Of a stretch of DNA of 64,000 nt, positions 47,501-60,578 are shown one piece after another; the first letter of the stretch is position 1, and the number at the start of each line of letters is the position of its first letter. The stretch spans positions 37,303,239 through 37,367,238 of the forward strand of contig NC_092312.1 in assembly GCF_036785885.1 (NCBI RefSeq), in the 5' to 3' direction. The notes under the pieces were generated by a model that searched no databases, was not told the origin of the DNA, and worked only from the letters and a program-made list of their open reading frames with translations. Origin of the DNA: Coffea arabica. Its lineage: Eukaryota; Streptophyta; Magnoliopsida; Gentianales; Rubiaceae. Made by a program: the position numbers and the translations under genes.

Positions 47501-47561
47501 CCTTGAGAGTTGTCAATACAAGTGTCAGAAACCTCAGGGGAGGTTTGTGAAATTATCCCTA
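47380..47561. repeat. GGGATAATTTCA-family MITE-like repeat, reverse orientation
   Basis: Ends CCTCAGGGGAGGTTTGTGAAATTATCCC, the mirror of the starts at 13215 and 27452. The left boundary is uncertain. Confidence 0.45.
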
Positions 47562-49657
47562 ACTTTCCCTACCTTGAAGTTCTTCTCTGCAATAAAGTTC
47601 GTTCATGGCTGTTCTTCTTCCCTAATAATTCTTCCTCGGGTGACGAATTAACATCAAAATCTTTATGTTAGTCCGATTGTTTCTTTATTGGATGCTTTGT
47701 GAAAGGACATAGACTAGTTTTTCTTCGTTAAAGGACATTTTTTTGGGTAAATTTCATTTCGATCAGTTTACCTTGTTTTCGCTTGCAGGACTTGCCAATT
47801 GCAAAGGCCATTTAAGCGAAAAGTGACAATTGTGCTGAAAAAGGTACTTATTCATTTTTTTGGGTAGTTTTACTCTAAGGACTGCTGTTTATGCATTTTA
47901 TGTATTTGTTCTTTTACTTCATGAATTTTCTCGTTGTTCAAATGGAATTAAACCAACATTGCCGTGGTTATGATTGTTTCCAGTTTAAAATATGTGGGGA
48001 TATGTACTTCTGAAGTTACTTATGGTTAAGTTATCCCAGATTTGATATTAGTCCCAGTAAATCGATATGAATATGCTAGTAACTGGATTCATACAGAACC
48101 TTGGCAATGGCGCAATAGATGTATTAATAATTGCTGGAGAATAATTTGATTTAAGTTCCGAAATGAACATATAGGTATTCTTGATGTGTTATAATGCATA
48201 ACAACCGTAAGACATCCCTATGTGTTCATCACATCTGTAAGGGATGTCTTCAACGGTTTAAAAAGATTTAAATTTTTTTTTTTTTCACATGAGCATCATT
48301 AGATTTCAGGAGGTGCTGCTTGTTTTCATCTGGCAGAGTTAGAAGAAACTTTTCCTAACTTTGAGGCGCTTGGTTTGGGCTGAAACTATTATGTCATGAC
48401 CGTAGGGAAAAGGAAATGGCTCTCTTTTCTCTCCAAAACTCAACGATGTCACTTCTGGAAATTTTTTGGGTTCTTCCTTCTATGGCTATGTTTGAACTCG
48501 GGAAAAAAAAGAAAAAAACACAAAACAGGTAGGAGCACAAAAGATGAGGAAAGTTTATGCAAGGAAAAACAATGTATATGCAGCTTTTCCTGGAATGGAA
48601 CGTAAAATCTAGATCTTCTTTTTTGTTTTTTCCCCTCTGTTTGATGGTTGAATGGAAAAGTGAAATTTGGAATGTTTTTACATGTGTTGCAATTTTTACT
48701 GTATTAAAACAGTTATGTTGTTTAGGGTGAAATTGGTTGAATGGAAAAGTTTCTGTTAGCTAACTCTTCTCTCCGTTCTAGACTTCATCTGACATGTGTG
48801 AAGAAACACTTAATGAGTGTTCAAAGACAATTCTCAATTTCTTTGAGGATAAAGAAGTTCGATCAAATAATTACATAAAGATACATCTTTTGTAAAAACT
48901 TCCTGACAAACTTACAGTCCGTGAAAGCACTTTCAGCATTAATGAATTTCCCTTTTATATTCCACAAATCTGAACTAATTCAAGAAAAGTAGAAGAGTTA
49001 ATCCTCCAAACGCAAAGAAATTGCATCTTCTATCATGCTTAATGGTGCTTACATTCTTTAAAAATAGTCAGTGCGAATACGTTGGCAGTTCACACTAATA
49101 CAAAAGAAAGTTGTTTTCAGGCAAGCATCTGATCTTCAGAATCTGTGCATTTTTGCTGCAACTGATAAGTCATATACAGTTCAGAATTCTTTAGTTTGGT
49201 TGAAGACTCAATCTTTTCTGAAGGTATATGTGTTTGACTACATATACTGCAGAAGCACTCTGTTTGGTCGAAGACTCAATCTTTTCTGAAGGTATGTGTG
49301 TTTAACTACATATAGTGCCAAAGCACTTTGTTAGCGTTTATGCTATCTTTGCTTGCAGCGTATAATGTGCCTTAAATATAAATGAGTCTTTGCGAAAATC
49401 AGTTCTAAAGCTTCAAAAGGAAAAGCAACAAGCGTAGTGATAATTTTTAGAACTGGAGGGATAGTATTTATAATTAACTAAACCCTTGAAAGCTTAATGT
49501 GATATGGCTGCAATACCAATATGTAGCCAAACATGTTGAGACGCTTTAGCATGTCTTAGATAAACATGTGATTTTTTGTGCGTTCTGAGAACACTGAACT
49601 TGTCAATTTTTTTGGCAGAGCATGTGGTGAAGTCATTGGTTGCTGTAGGATTTAACA
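47562..49657 (+). other. Upstream region of the O-methyltransferase gene
   Basis: Probably promoter and 5' UTR. An acceptor-like TTTTGGCAG at about 49610-49618 just before the coding exon suggests at least one 5' UTR intron. A 68-bp tandem duplication lies at 49193-49328. No other coding exon recognised. Confidence 0.4.
49193..49328. repeat. 68-bp tandem duplication
   Basis: Two copies, 49193-49260 and 49261-49328, both containing GAAGACTCAATCTTTTCTGA. A handful of differences by eye. Located upstream of the O-methyltransferase coding region. Confidence 0.85.
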
Positions 49658-52600
49658 ATGTCCAGCTGCATGATCAAATATCATTGGGCAATCCCAATGA
49701 TAGCACTGGCCCCTCGACTATCTGTCCGTGGTTTTTGGGTTACCCAATTTGTTGTCAAATGCAACAGGGATGTAGCCTCAGTGGCTACTGCTTCAAGCCT
49801 CCCTTGGTCCAATTCTGAGTCTAGTAAATCAGATGCAGTGACTGTCGCAACTAACAAGAAGTATGGGAGTAAGCAGGTTATTAGTGTTACTCCGCGGCTC
49901 TACAACTACATATTAAACAATGTTAGAGAGTCAAAGGTCAAAGATCCTCTGATTTGCATTGCTTTATGCCCTGTCTCTCCATATAGAGACTTATGTCGTG
50001 TAAAGTTTGTTTTACCCTGCTTCAGATATTGCGTGAACTTAGAGAGGAGACCTCAGCTATGCATGGTAGTCAGATGCAGGTGTGATGGGTTTGTTCCATA
50101 GTTACTGACTTCTGGATTTTGTTCACTTCGTATGGATAAAGAAATTATTGTGTGTGTGTGTGTGCGTGTGTGCGTGCATGCACTTCTAGAATTTGTTCGC
50201 TTTGCATGGACAATTAAATTATTTTGTGCGTGTGTGTGTATTGCTACATGCTTCATTGTTTTCCTGTTGACAGGTGTATTATTTTTTAAATTGATCTTTG
50301 TTAACAGGTTTCTCCTGATCAAGCCCAACTACTCAGTATGCTTGTCCAAATCCTGGGAGCTAAAAGGTGCATTGAAGTTGGGGTTTACACTGTATGTATG
50401 AGTTCACTTGTGTCCAACTTATAATCAATAGTATTGAGTAAATTCAGTGTCAAGCTTCATAGTTGCTATTCTAAACATGATAGGATAAGTTGAGACCTGG
50501 GGACCTTTAAATGTTTATAAGTTATTTTGCTGCATAGGATGTGTTCAAGCCTAATATTTCCTACTGAGCTGGATGTTCGCATCTCCAAATACATTAACTT
50601 AATCTGAATTGCCACTCGTACTCACTGGGGAGTGTGATTATAGAGTATTAGGCCTTGTTCTTATTTGCTTCAGATTTTGCAAAATCTTTATTATGGAAGG
50701 TGATTACAGAGAATAATCAGAATCAGCAAAAGCTATTCACTGGTTGATTATGGATTTTAGCTTTTTTCCAATAAAAAAAAAATCTATAATCTAAATATAA
50801 AAGCAAATGAGAACATCACATAAACTGATTATCCAAAATCAGAATCTATAATCAGCTAAAGTAGTCAACCGAAAACAAGCCCTTAGTTGTTTTTAGGACT
50901 ATATAGAGGAAAAGTAATTTGACTTACTTCATATACATCTTTATGGTTCCATACATCTGTTAGTCTATCACAAAAGTTTTTCTACAGGATTGTGCCATAG
51001 CCATAGGCTTGCCATTTACAATAATTGCATCTTGTTAGACAGAGAATAATTGCACCTTGTTAGAGTGAGAAAGTGAGATGATGACTCATGTGAAGCTAAA
51101 AGGATTTTGGGAGAGCAGCTCTAGAGCATTATGTCAGTAACTGGATTTTCATGTTAGAAATGAAGAGGCTTATATTCTGTTGATTTGTTGGGTGAAGGGA
51201 AATAAGTCATATGATATTGGAACATGTAACATGTTATGCTATTGGTGAATTAATGATTGTAGACAGGCTTCCCTGGTAAAGAATCCACAATGAGCTCCCA
51301 CCAAGGTATTGAGCATCAGATGAGGTGGATTGTTATCCATTGAGAGACTTTTTCAGTCTCAAGGCCCCATAGAGATATAAAATTGGCAGAATGTACCTTT
51401 CCACCCTGATAGAGTATTTCCAATGTTGAAAGAGTAGCATAATTTGCTTGTCAAGATTTAATCCAATAACACATGATTTATAATTAACATCAAATAACAT
51501 GAGGTTTTGACATCTTCCATTTTTAGTTTTGTGTTTACAGTATGGTTCTGAATATATATTGAGTAAGATATTGAATTAGTATGCCTTAGTTCTGCAATTA
51601 ATCATTTCCATTTGAGTTCTCTGCATTCATCAATATTAGTAGGTTAGGCTAACATAATTCGCTTATTGGTTGACTTCACAATGTTTGGTGAATCTCAACT
51701 TGTTTTGACTAGTCCAGTGATGCTCTGAAGCAAAACTCCCCAAGTACACCAGTGTAACACTTTGGGCATTGATCCAAACCATCTTTGGGGTAGACAAAGT
51801 AAATGGGGCTACAATTTTGGGATATTTGAGTTCTCATTTTCTTTTCAATCCTGGGAGTCTTTCCACCAGAAATAGATGGGCGTGCTAATCCAATTTGACT
51901 ATACAAAGTAAATTTTTTTGAGAGAATATTCTCCAACCAGACCCTGGCGGAACTTGCCTTAATAAAAAAGAGGGCAATGCATGTGGGAAGTTCTTGTTTT
52001 TTGCAATTTCTTAGGAGATTAAATGATAATGAATTTGAGAAAAAAGAATTCTTTGATGGCTTCTTGCATCTGTGATTAGTTGACAGGGACAATTGGCTAA
52101 AAGTATTGATCAACCTAACTGAGAAAGCTTTGATGTACGGCAGGTTGTGGGGAGGCTGCAGTGACTTGAAAACTTGTATATCAAGCAGAACACTCTCTAG
52201 ATGCTTCTGTAAAGTCCTTTAAGAACCTCTGCACCATCCGTTTGTTTAATTTTTCCTTAGTCAGACCCCATTTTATCTCTCCCATTAATTGTGCATTGGT
52301 AGTTGCAACTGCTTGATTGATATACTCCTGCGTAGTTTGCTGTTATGGCTTTTTACACAATAAGTCAAATAGTACTACTTAATTCAAATGGACTCAGGCA
52401 GCACTAAAGAAGCATTTGATATACTGTTAATTCTAAGATTTTTAGTTGTAAAACCTTTACAGGGTCTTTTTCTATGAATAGATATTATTTAGGAAAGAAT
52501 TTGAGCTAGGAGAGGGCTGCAGTAAGAGTTTAGGTGCGGCAAGGAAGCAAGAAGTATATAGAAATTCTAGAAATTACTCCTAGATTTCCTTAGAAGTAGT

Positions 52601-55134
52601 GAGGCTGCCTTCATTTCTCATAGATACAGCACATTAAATACACTCAAGAAAACAAATCTGTTTCATTCTTTCTATCTAGCACAGAAGAAGCCACCAAAAC
52701 TTTTAAACCTTTTGACTCTAAGAAACACATTCTGATGGCCTATTCCAGCATTTCTCAAATTACAGGATTACCTTTAACCTTGAAGCTATAAAGTCTAAAG
52801 AACCAAAATGTTAGCGTATGCATTAAATTACGCTGCAATAAATCAGACTGGGTTATTGAAACAGCAAGGAGTCCATCAATTACCGTGTTTTATAATTCTA
52901 TAAATGTTCTTATTCTGGTCTCTCCTGCTGATGATTTGACCTGCTAATACTGGTTTGTTTTGTTTCTTAGAAGAGAAGATTATTCCTTCACGCGGGCAAT
53001 ATTTTTTACTGCTTGAGACAATTCAATCTACTGCTGAATATCAATCAGTGAATGCAGATTGAGCTATGAATAAGTAGCATTGTATTCGTTTTGCCATGTT
53101 AAAACTAGCTTACTTCGAATATTATATTTGAAATAGGCAGAGCAAAGCAATAAAAGAATCTCCAACTTTAGTTGATAAATAGGAACTCTTTGTATTCTTT
53201 TTGTACTTATTACTACTAGTTATATGATTAAAAAATAGCAAGACATTCTGCTTCTTTGAAAGTTGTAAACCTGTTGCCTTTCCTATTTGTCAATGAAATA
53301 TCCATGATCTTAACTGTGTCAGTGACAGACAGTTGAGAGATTTTGAACCAAAATTTGGAACTTTCAGCTAAAGTTTATAAGGCATTGGTAGGCTTGCATG
53401 CAACCTAACAAGCCGGGTTGTGCACAAAGAATGGAGCTACCGTTTTTTGGGAATTTGCAGGTTTTTTTAGAGTTATAATTGTCATCTCTCTTGATCACAA
53501 GCTCTAGAGTACTTGTCCCTGTAGTTATTTTTAATCATGCACACATGATCTTTCTGTTTTGCATTTCTTTCATCAAATTGTTGTTGTGACTATATTCACA
53601 ATTTATTGCTCCCCATGGTTTGAAAATGTGCACGGGGAAAGAAAAGAGTATCTCAAGAGTATACCACTTCTTTCTGAACAGTTTTGATACATGTTATGAC
53701 ATTCTTGCTCTACAGGGATATTCATCTCTGGCTATTGCTTTGGCCCTGCCAGAAGGAGGTGAGTTAATTGCATGTGAGAGAGATGCAAAATCACTTGAAG
53801 TTGCCAGAAGATACTACAAGCGTGCTGGTGTTTCACACAAGGTGACTATTTTGTCTTACATAATACTTGGTGTTACAAAATGTTCTGTCCCAGACATAAT
53901 AGACATCAGCATGTGTAAATTATCTTCTAGAAGCCATATTTCTTAGGACATTTTACTGGAGCATTCTAAACAAATATTAGAAAATTAATTACAAAATTAA
54001 CAATATTAATTACAAAATTCAAGAACAGTATAACACCAGGAAGTAGGATCTTATTCTTAGAAAACTATGAACAATATTAGAAATAAATAGATTTTTTTTT
54101 CTTGATCTCTTTGTTATAGTTGAATTTTGCAGCCTCTTATATATTATGTTGGTTATGTGATGCTTAAACGTGCTTCTGAACCAAATTACATTTTAATCAA
54201 GCTTATCCTACTGGATATGCGTCTCTGGCAGTAATTCTGTTTTGCTAACATATTTGGTGCAATTAGGTTGATGTGAAACATGGACTTGCTGCAGATACTT
54301 TAAAGTCTATGATTTTGAATGGTGAAAGTTGCAGGTACTCCTTGTCAGCAGCAAGATTGTCTTAGCATTTTGAATAACTATATGGTGTTGTGACACTGGA
54401 ACACCTGTTGTTGTACATAGCATGTTGAAGATTTTAATAGCTGATGGCTTTGCAAATGGATGATTTTAGGCTCTCTCTCTCTCACACACACAAACACATG
54501 CACACGCACACACAAACACTTCCCAGCCTTGCTTCTTTTAATCATTAGCTTGTCTCTTGCTATATGTGTACTCAAATAGTTAAGCTCTTTCATGTAGTTA
54601 TGACTTTGCTTTTGTGGATGCTGAGAAGCGAATGTATCAGGAATATTTCGAGTTGCTGCTACAGCTGGTTTGCAACACAGCATTTTAAAATTTTTCCCTT
54701 ATGTTGTTGGCATGCAAATACATTCTTAGGTTCTTGGAAGATTTTTTTGGACAATTTTTAGTGGTGGTTGAGTGTTGAAACTCATTGTTCTTTTGCAGAT
54801 AAGAGTTGGAGGGGTTATTGTGCTTGATAATGTCCTCTGGCATGGGAAAGTTGCTGATCCATTGGTAAAATGATAGCCATTGAAATTTTTGCCTAATTTT
54901 GGTATCATACAATGCTAATTGCAATAAGTGAGCAGGTAAATGATGCCAAGACTATTAGCATAAGGAATTTTAACAAGAATTTGATGGAGGATGAGCGCGT
55001 AAGCACAAGTATGGTAAGTATACCCATTTTTTTTGTTTAATGATTCTTAACAACACAAGCTAGATTTGTCTTTAATCCCCGTGTTTCTGTAGGTTGCAAT
55101 TGGTGATGGCATAATAATTTGTCGGAAGAGATAG
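49658..55134 (+). CDS. Class I SAM-dependent O-methyltransferase (CCoAOMT/COMT family), organelle-type N-terminus
   Basis: Transfers methyl from S-adenosylmethionine to a hydroxyl, probably metal-dependent as in caffeoyl-CoA O-methyltransferases; the substrate is unknown. Exons: 49658-49936, 50026-50079, 50308-50391, 53716-53841, 54267-54334, 54598-54667, 54799-54864, 54936-55013, 55093-55134; all borders GT-AG, phases agree, 288 aa without a break. The first about 60 residues lack acidic residues and are Ser/Arg/Val-rich, a likely plastid or mitochondrial presequence. Then VTPRLYNYILNNVRE, the SAM-binding loop RCIEVGVYTGYSSLAIALAL, ACERDAKSLEVARRYYKRAG, and the metal/SAM motifs FAFVDAEK and GGVIVLDNVLWHGKV, ending ICRKR. 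It resembles Arabidopsis proteins annotated only as SAM-dependent methyltransferases. The 3.3 kb third intron holds a MITE. Confidence 0.88.
50140..50240. repeat. GT microsatellites in an intron
   Basis: Two interrupted GT tracts near 50148-50180 and 50225-50240, inside the second methyltransferase intron. A CT/CA tract of the same kind lies at about 54472-54520 in a later intron of the same gene. Confidence 0.85.
50651..50882. mobile_element. PIF/Harbinger (Tourist-like) MITE in an intron
   Basis: Ends GGCCTTGTTCT and AAAACAAGCCC are imperfect inverted repeats; the flanking TTA at 50648-50650 and 50883-50885 fits the 3-bp duplication of PIF/Harbinger elements. The AT-rich 232-bp body has inverted GATTAT/ATAATC motifs. 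It lies in the third intron of the O-methyltransferase gene. Confidence 0.65.
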
Positions 55135-55771
55135 ATAAACAAAGGAAACATTCTTTGCCCACATGCAAATGCAACAAGCGGAAGAAACTTATTCTTGTGA
55201 GAATTAGCTTTATTTGGGAAGTGGTTACAAGTCTTTATAACATAGCTACGATTGTTTCACTGGCAAACCACCAAGTAAAATGTCGAAGTCCCTTACATTT
55301 ACCTTCAGGTAGTGTCATGGTTCAGCTTTAATCGGATACTAGTGCATGAAGCACACCCAACGTGTGTACGACTAATGAAAATAAAAACATATGTTAAAAA
55401 AGTAATTTTTTGTTGAAATTTTAAGTATTATGGTAAAGCAAATGAGTTCGACAAAGATCTTTTTCTGTTGCTGTACCAAAATTATCCTTCTACAAAGATT
55501 TCCTCTCTAAATGTATGCCAATTTGTGACAATGTATCATGTGAAAATACATTGAAGAGATTTTAATATATATTGGAAAGATTAAAATGGTCTCTGTGCAA
55601 GCATTCAACTGATGAAGAAAAATGGTAGTTTGAAAGAATTCAATCAACCCTAGCAAAATGTTTGAGAGAAGTGGTAGACAAGTTTAATGGTTGTCAGAAA
55701 GCGAAGTGGTTATAGGAAAGTGGGGTAGTTAAATGATATAATTCTTTCTGATGGTAAGGGTAAATTTAGTA

Positions 55772-56191
55772 CTCCCTCCGTCCCATTGTTAATGTCATGT
55801 TTCACCTTTTTCATTGTCCCAAAATTAGAGTCATGCTAAAATTTTTCCTTTCCAGAGTTCCATTCTTACCCTTGTTGTGCACATGTAAAAAAGTTCCAAG
55901 AAATTTAATAGGACCCACCATTTATTCTCATTTAGAGAAGTTCGAAGAGTGTGCAGGACAACTCTCAGTTTATAAGGCCACTATTGATGCGTGTCCTTAA
56001 CGTATGAAGAGATGCATTTGATTGAGGTGGGACCCACAGAATTATGACTCTTTGAAAAACACAAACTTTAGTTGACTAATGTAATTCCAGCAGGGTAAAT
56101 TTGGAAGTAAAGCATCGGTTGCCAATAATAGTCCACCGTACATAAAAAGTTGCAGTCTCAAGAAACGACTTTAAATTTGGGACGGAGGGAG
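55772..56191. mobile_element. Stowaway (Tc1/Mariner) MITE
   Basis: Terminal inverted repeats CTCCCTCCGTCCC and GGGACGGAGGGAG are the classic Stowaway signature, flanked by TA at 55770-55771 and 56192-56193. It is 420 bp, non-coding, and inserted about 640 bp downstream of the O-methyltransferase stop. Confidence 0.93.
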
Positions 56192-56509
56192 TAACAGCAA
56201 GTGACATTTTTTGTTTTGAATACTCTAGTGACATTTTATTTACATCCCTCTAGCGACTTTATATATACTGTTAATTGGGTATGAGCACCATCCATAGACC
56301 ATCTAATAAATACTAGCATCACTAAGTCAATCCTAACTGGTGATGGATTACCACAGGAAGCATTGAGCTTAGGAAACTTGAGGGCACAGGGCGAACATTC
56401 CCGCGCTCTCTTTTGAACTTTCAGGTTCCATATTTTATTAATTAATTTATTTATTATTGGCTAAAACTAAAGTTTTAAAACTCGACCCATACATTGAACC
56501 TAATAACTT

Positions 56510-57720
56510 ACTTTTTTTTTTGAAAACCGAAAAAAGATTCATTAACACAACTTCGGATGACCACACCAACACCAATTACTTGCTTGATGGTAGAAATTGA
56601 AGCATCAAAATTCACCTTGTAGTGGGGAGCAACAGGCATCGACCAGGACAGGGATGGATTTTGATAAGGGATTACCATAGCGCAAGCATTTGCTTCCTTG
56701 AAAGCTATTAGATGTTGGAGAGCAAAATTGACAATAGTCAGAGAGATGTTTGAACTTTACCTTTAAAGACTGCATCATTCCTGTTACTCCGTATCTCGTA
56801 ATATAGAGTAGCAAAAAGTTCGCTATTTTTTGATGGCAAAGTTCTACGAATTTCCTTCGTCCAAATATCAGGTCCCAATTGGCGACATGCATTGATTTTT
56901 TTTGTCCACCGAAGTGATAGCCCATATCTGTACTGGAATATAGGGCAGTCAAATAGAATGTGAGACAGATCTCCATGTGGATTTTTGCAAAGCGCGCAGC
57001 TATAGTCAACAGAAATTCTTCTTTTATGGAGATTATCAGGCGTAGACAAGGAATTATGACATATTCACCAGAGAAGATGCTTGGTTTAGTTCGGTATTTC
57101 AAGGGACCAGATTTTCTTTCAAATATTATCTTTGCCGGAACTTGAGCTTGGAAGGTCAATTTGTCCGACATCAAGGAAGTCTGAATCCATTATTGCATGG
57201 TTAACGCTTTTTACAGATAATTTACCATTCGAATAATGCCATATCCATCTGTCCTTAGCAGAAACTCTGGGAAGTGGTATGCTCTTAATCAATTTAGCTA
57301 CCTCTTCCCAGAATATTTCATCCATCAAGGTTGTGTTCCAGATGTGGAGCTCTCGAATGATAAGATCAGAGACATCAGCTTGACTATCCAACACGCGAGG
57401 AGGAGAACAGATTTTAAAAGATCTTGGTCTGGGAAGCCGACGATCATGCCAAATGCGGATAGATTCACCTCACCCAACTCTCAAGCTGCAACCTTTTCTG
57501 CCTTCAATTATTCCCCTCCAAGTCAAGGAAGGATGATGTCCTAACTTTGCTTGGAAGAAATCGGTATCAGGAAAATACTTTGCATTGCTAGCATTGCGTA
57601 GTTAAACGCCTTCATGTTCCTGAAACCCAAACCTCCTTGGTCCTTGGAAGTGCACAGCTTGCTCCAGCTCATCCAGTGTATTTTTTGCTTGTTCGAGTTG
57701 TCACCCCACCATTAGTCAGC
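56510..57720 (-). mobile_element. L1-type LINE, degenerate 3' part of ORF2
   Basis: Minus-strand fragments in several frames give [17 protein letters not shown] (about 57600-57680), DRWIWHYSNGKLSVKS (about 57200-57260), and the zinc-binding reverse-transcriptase tail CALCKNPHGDLSHILFDCPI (about 56935-57000). These follow the order of the C-terminal part of plant L1 ORF2. A T-run at about 56512-56521 on the plus strand is the poly-A tail. Frameshifts and stops make it inactive, and the reverse-transcriptase core is missing, as in 5'-truncated insertions. Confidence 0.85.
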
Positions 57721-58098
57721 TGCCATAGAATGTACGTCTTGAATGATGCTATCCAGTAAAAGGAAGCAAGACATGGGGATTTGGGGCTGGGACGGTCATC
57801 AGGTGGACTGTCCTGAGCAGCCCTCTCACAAAAGGGAATGAGACGACTGCAATGGACCATGTGTAATGGGAGCAGCAGTAAAAGAAAAGGACGCTGTTTC
57901 ACTAAGTGAGTAGGGAAAAAAATTAAAAAAAAAAACATATGAGGGGCTAATGGGCTCCGTTAAAAAACCTCAGCTTTTGTTCCAAGAATTCCAACTCAAA
58001 TTAGTGAGCGGCAACTATTCTTCTAAAATCTTCAAATGCAATAGACTTTTGGTCTCCCTCCAAAAACTTATCTTGTGACCATTCCTTCACAATTTCAG

Positions 58099-58307
58099 AG
58101 CATCGACAGAATAATATCTCTGCCCCAAATTGGGAAGTTTTAGATGAGAAGTTTTTGGAGGAAGTATTACAGAAACAGTGTTACCAGTTAATGTACCGAG
58201 GGAATGCAAAACTAACTGCTGCGGGACAAGAACTTTTCATAAAGGCTACAAAATGGCGAAAGTTGGTGACATCTGAAGCAGAGATACACTTAATCGAATT
58301 GGACTAA
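58099..58307 (+). CDS. C-terminal exon of an unrecognised gene
   Basis: After an acceptor (TTTCAG ending at 58098) an open exon of 69 codons runs to TAA at 58305-58307. It contains NWEVLDEKFLEEVLQK, YRGNAKLTAAGQELFIKATK and WRKLVTSEAEIHLIE. The composition is that of a globular, helical host protein. I do not recognise the family, and no further exon was identified upstream because the LINE fills that region, so it may be a gene remnant cut off by the insertion. Confidence 0.45.
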
Positions 58308-60578
58308 ACCCATAGATAAGAATATTGCAAACTCATTGCAATATTTGGCTTGTTTTGTGACTAAAGGGGGATGAACTTACTTTCATGGTTTTGTTTGTAC
58401 AACTTGTTTAAGACGCTGTGACATGAATAATGAAATTGAAACTTTGGCGAAAACTCCTAAACAAGGAAACCGTTTGGGTAGTACAAGTTAGATACTCTAA
58501 GAACCAACTTGGGGGAGGTATGCACAGGGAACTTATGCATACCAAGTGTTTGTAAATTTGACTCAGTAGACAAATTAAATGACCTTGGATATTTATAGGC
58601 ATATAAAATAACAAGGAGAGTATGAAGGTAATTGTTACTTGCTTTCTTTTTTTATTCTTGTTGCAAGATAGTAGCGACACCGTACCGTGTAGACTATATT
58701 ACCAACTGTGTATGGGTGCTCACATCACAATAGACTGACACATACAAAGATCAAAGATAAGCAAACTAAGCATTTTAAATTACACAAATGAAATATGGAG
58801 TACAACAAAGAGGGATTCCTTCAAGATTAAAACGTACTTGAGTGATTGTGTCTAGCTGTACTTCTTGATCACAAACACTTTTTGAGATAAACTATTGACA
58901 ATTGAGAAATACACTCATGTATATGTCTAAAGAGGGATTCTTCTAGGATTACGAGGTATCTGAGTAATTGTGGCTAACTATACTTCTTAATAGTAAATAT
59001 TTTTTGAGATAAACTACTGATAGTTAAGAAATACTCTTATGTATCTCTAATTAAGTGGGTTCTAACGTGGTTTGGCATTTATATACGTAGAGCATCACAT
59101 TGGAGCGAGAAATGAAAAAAGAAATAGTGGGTACAAAAGGGAAGGGAATTGCATACTTTATTAATTAAACATTGCTGGTTACTACCTCATGTTAGAAATT
59201 TGGTACCTATTCATGCAATAGTAGTGATTAATTAAAGAGGATTTCTTTTAAACTTGGTATGAGTGTAGATTGTAGCTACGTGTTATGTTATGTACATATT
59301 GTTTAGCTGGACTTACCTACTAAAAGAAATTGGTTACAATTTAGTGTTCCTTGACATCATGTTGGAGAAGTATTATTTTATGTGAATAAATAGTGACCAC
59401 GGAGTAAAACTATTATGGTGTTGTTAATTAGTATTTCACTAAAGCCATGTCTATCTAAATGACAATAGAAGGAAAATTTATAAAAGGATGGGAAGGAGAG
59501 GAAAAGAGGATGTGCACACAATATTAAACAGTAACTATTGTTGCCTCATGCTTGTAGCATTGTACCTTTTGTAGAATAGTATTATAATAAATGAAATGCA
59601 TTTCTTGAAACTAGATGGGTATGAGTATAGATTGTAATTTGTATCTCGTAGGTCAAATGACATATTGTTTAGACTGCCTTTCTTATAGTGTGGAGAAATG
59701 GTTACCAATTATCTTAATTAATGTGCATGTATATCTTGTTAGATAACTTTTACATTCTATGATAGAACAGTGACAGTGTAGAAATACTTTAACATGGTCA
59801 TAAATGTACAATCAACTAACATCAAAACTTGAGACACCATCAAAATCCTTGAATACGTAAGTTGTCAATGTTTTTATGTTGCACCAATATATTGGTAGGA
59901 TAGTGAGATGTAACTATTTGACTGATGGCAATTACAAGTTGTTGAATTGGTCTCACTCTGTGTTAATTTGCATAGATAAGAATATATGAAGTTTTAGCGA
60001 AACTAATATGTGTTGAGCATAGTAAATAGCCTTTACAATTTGCATGAGCAGTGGCAAGATGGCACGGAAAAGGAAGAAGAATTCAAGTGACAAGGAAGAA
60101 ATATAAATAGGGGGAACTACTAACCTTGCAAAACCAATCCCATCATTTATAATTAGAGAGGAAAAGAAGAAATCAACTTGAGAAGGAAGAAATGGAGCAA
60201 GCGAAACTTAGTTAATAGCATTGTACAACTCTTTTACCTTCTTTTTACAGATTTTTGTTATCACATCATTTGTAAATTTTCGATTTATAGAAAATGTTAT
60301 GTAGTAATAGGTAAGAATCCTTGTCGATATCATTATAATCATCATAGATTTTTGTTCAATTTGTAGATTTGTTTGAAGCATTGTATATATCTATTAGAAT
60401 TGTTGTACAGATTGTTATAACTAGAGTTTACATTTGGCTAATTTTTTGTTCAATTTTTAGAAATATTTGTAACTAATAAAATTATCTAACAAAGAAGCAC
60501 TTTGTTATGTTTATAAACTTAACAAACTTCTCCATTCTTCATTTTTTTTTAGGAATCCATTCTTCATTTTAAGTGACA
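58308..60578. other. AT-rich intergenic DNA with a diverged 122-bp tandem repeat
   Basis: Contains a direct repeat, 58807-58928 and about 58929-59050, both with AAAGAGGGATTC and TTTTTGAGATAAACTA and clearly diverged. Beyond it no coding or RNA feature was recognised. Confidence 0.5.

Noticed and set aside
51709-52113. 134-residue minus-strand frame in the methyltransferase intron
   Set aside because: No recognisable domain and no start or splice context; possibly an old retroelement scrap but not supportable.
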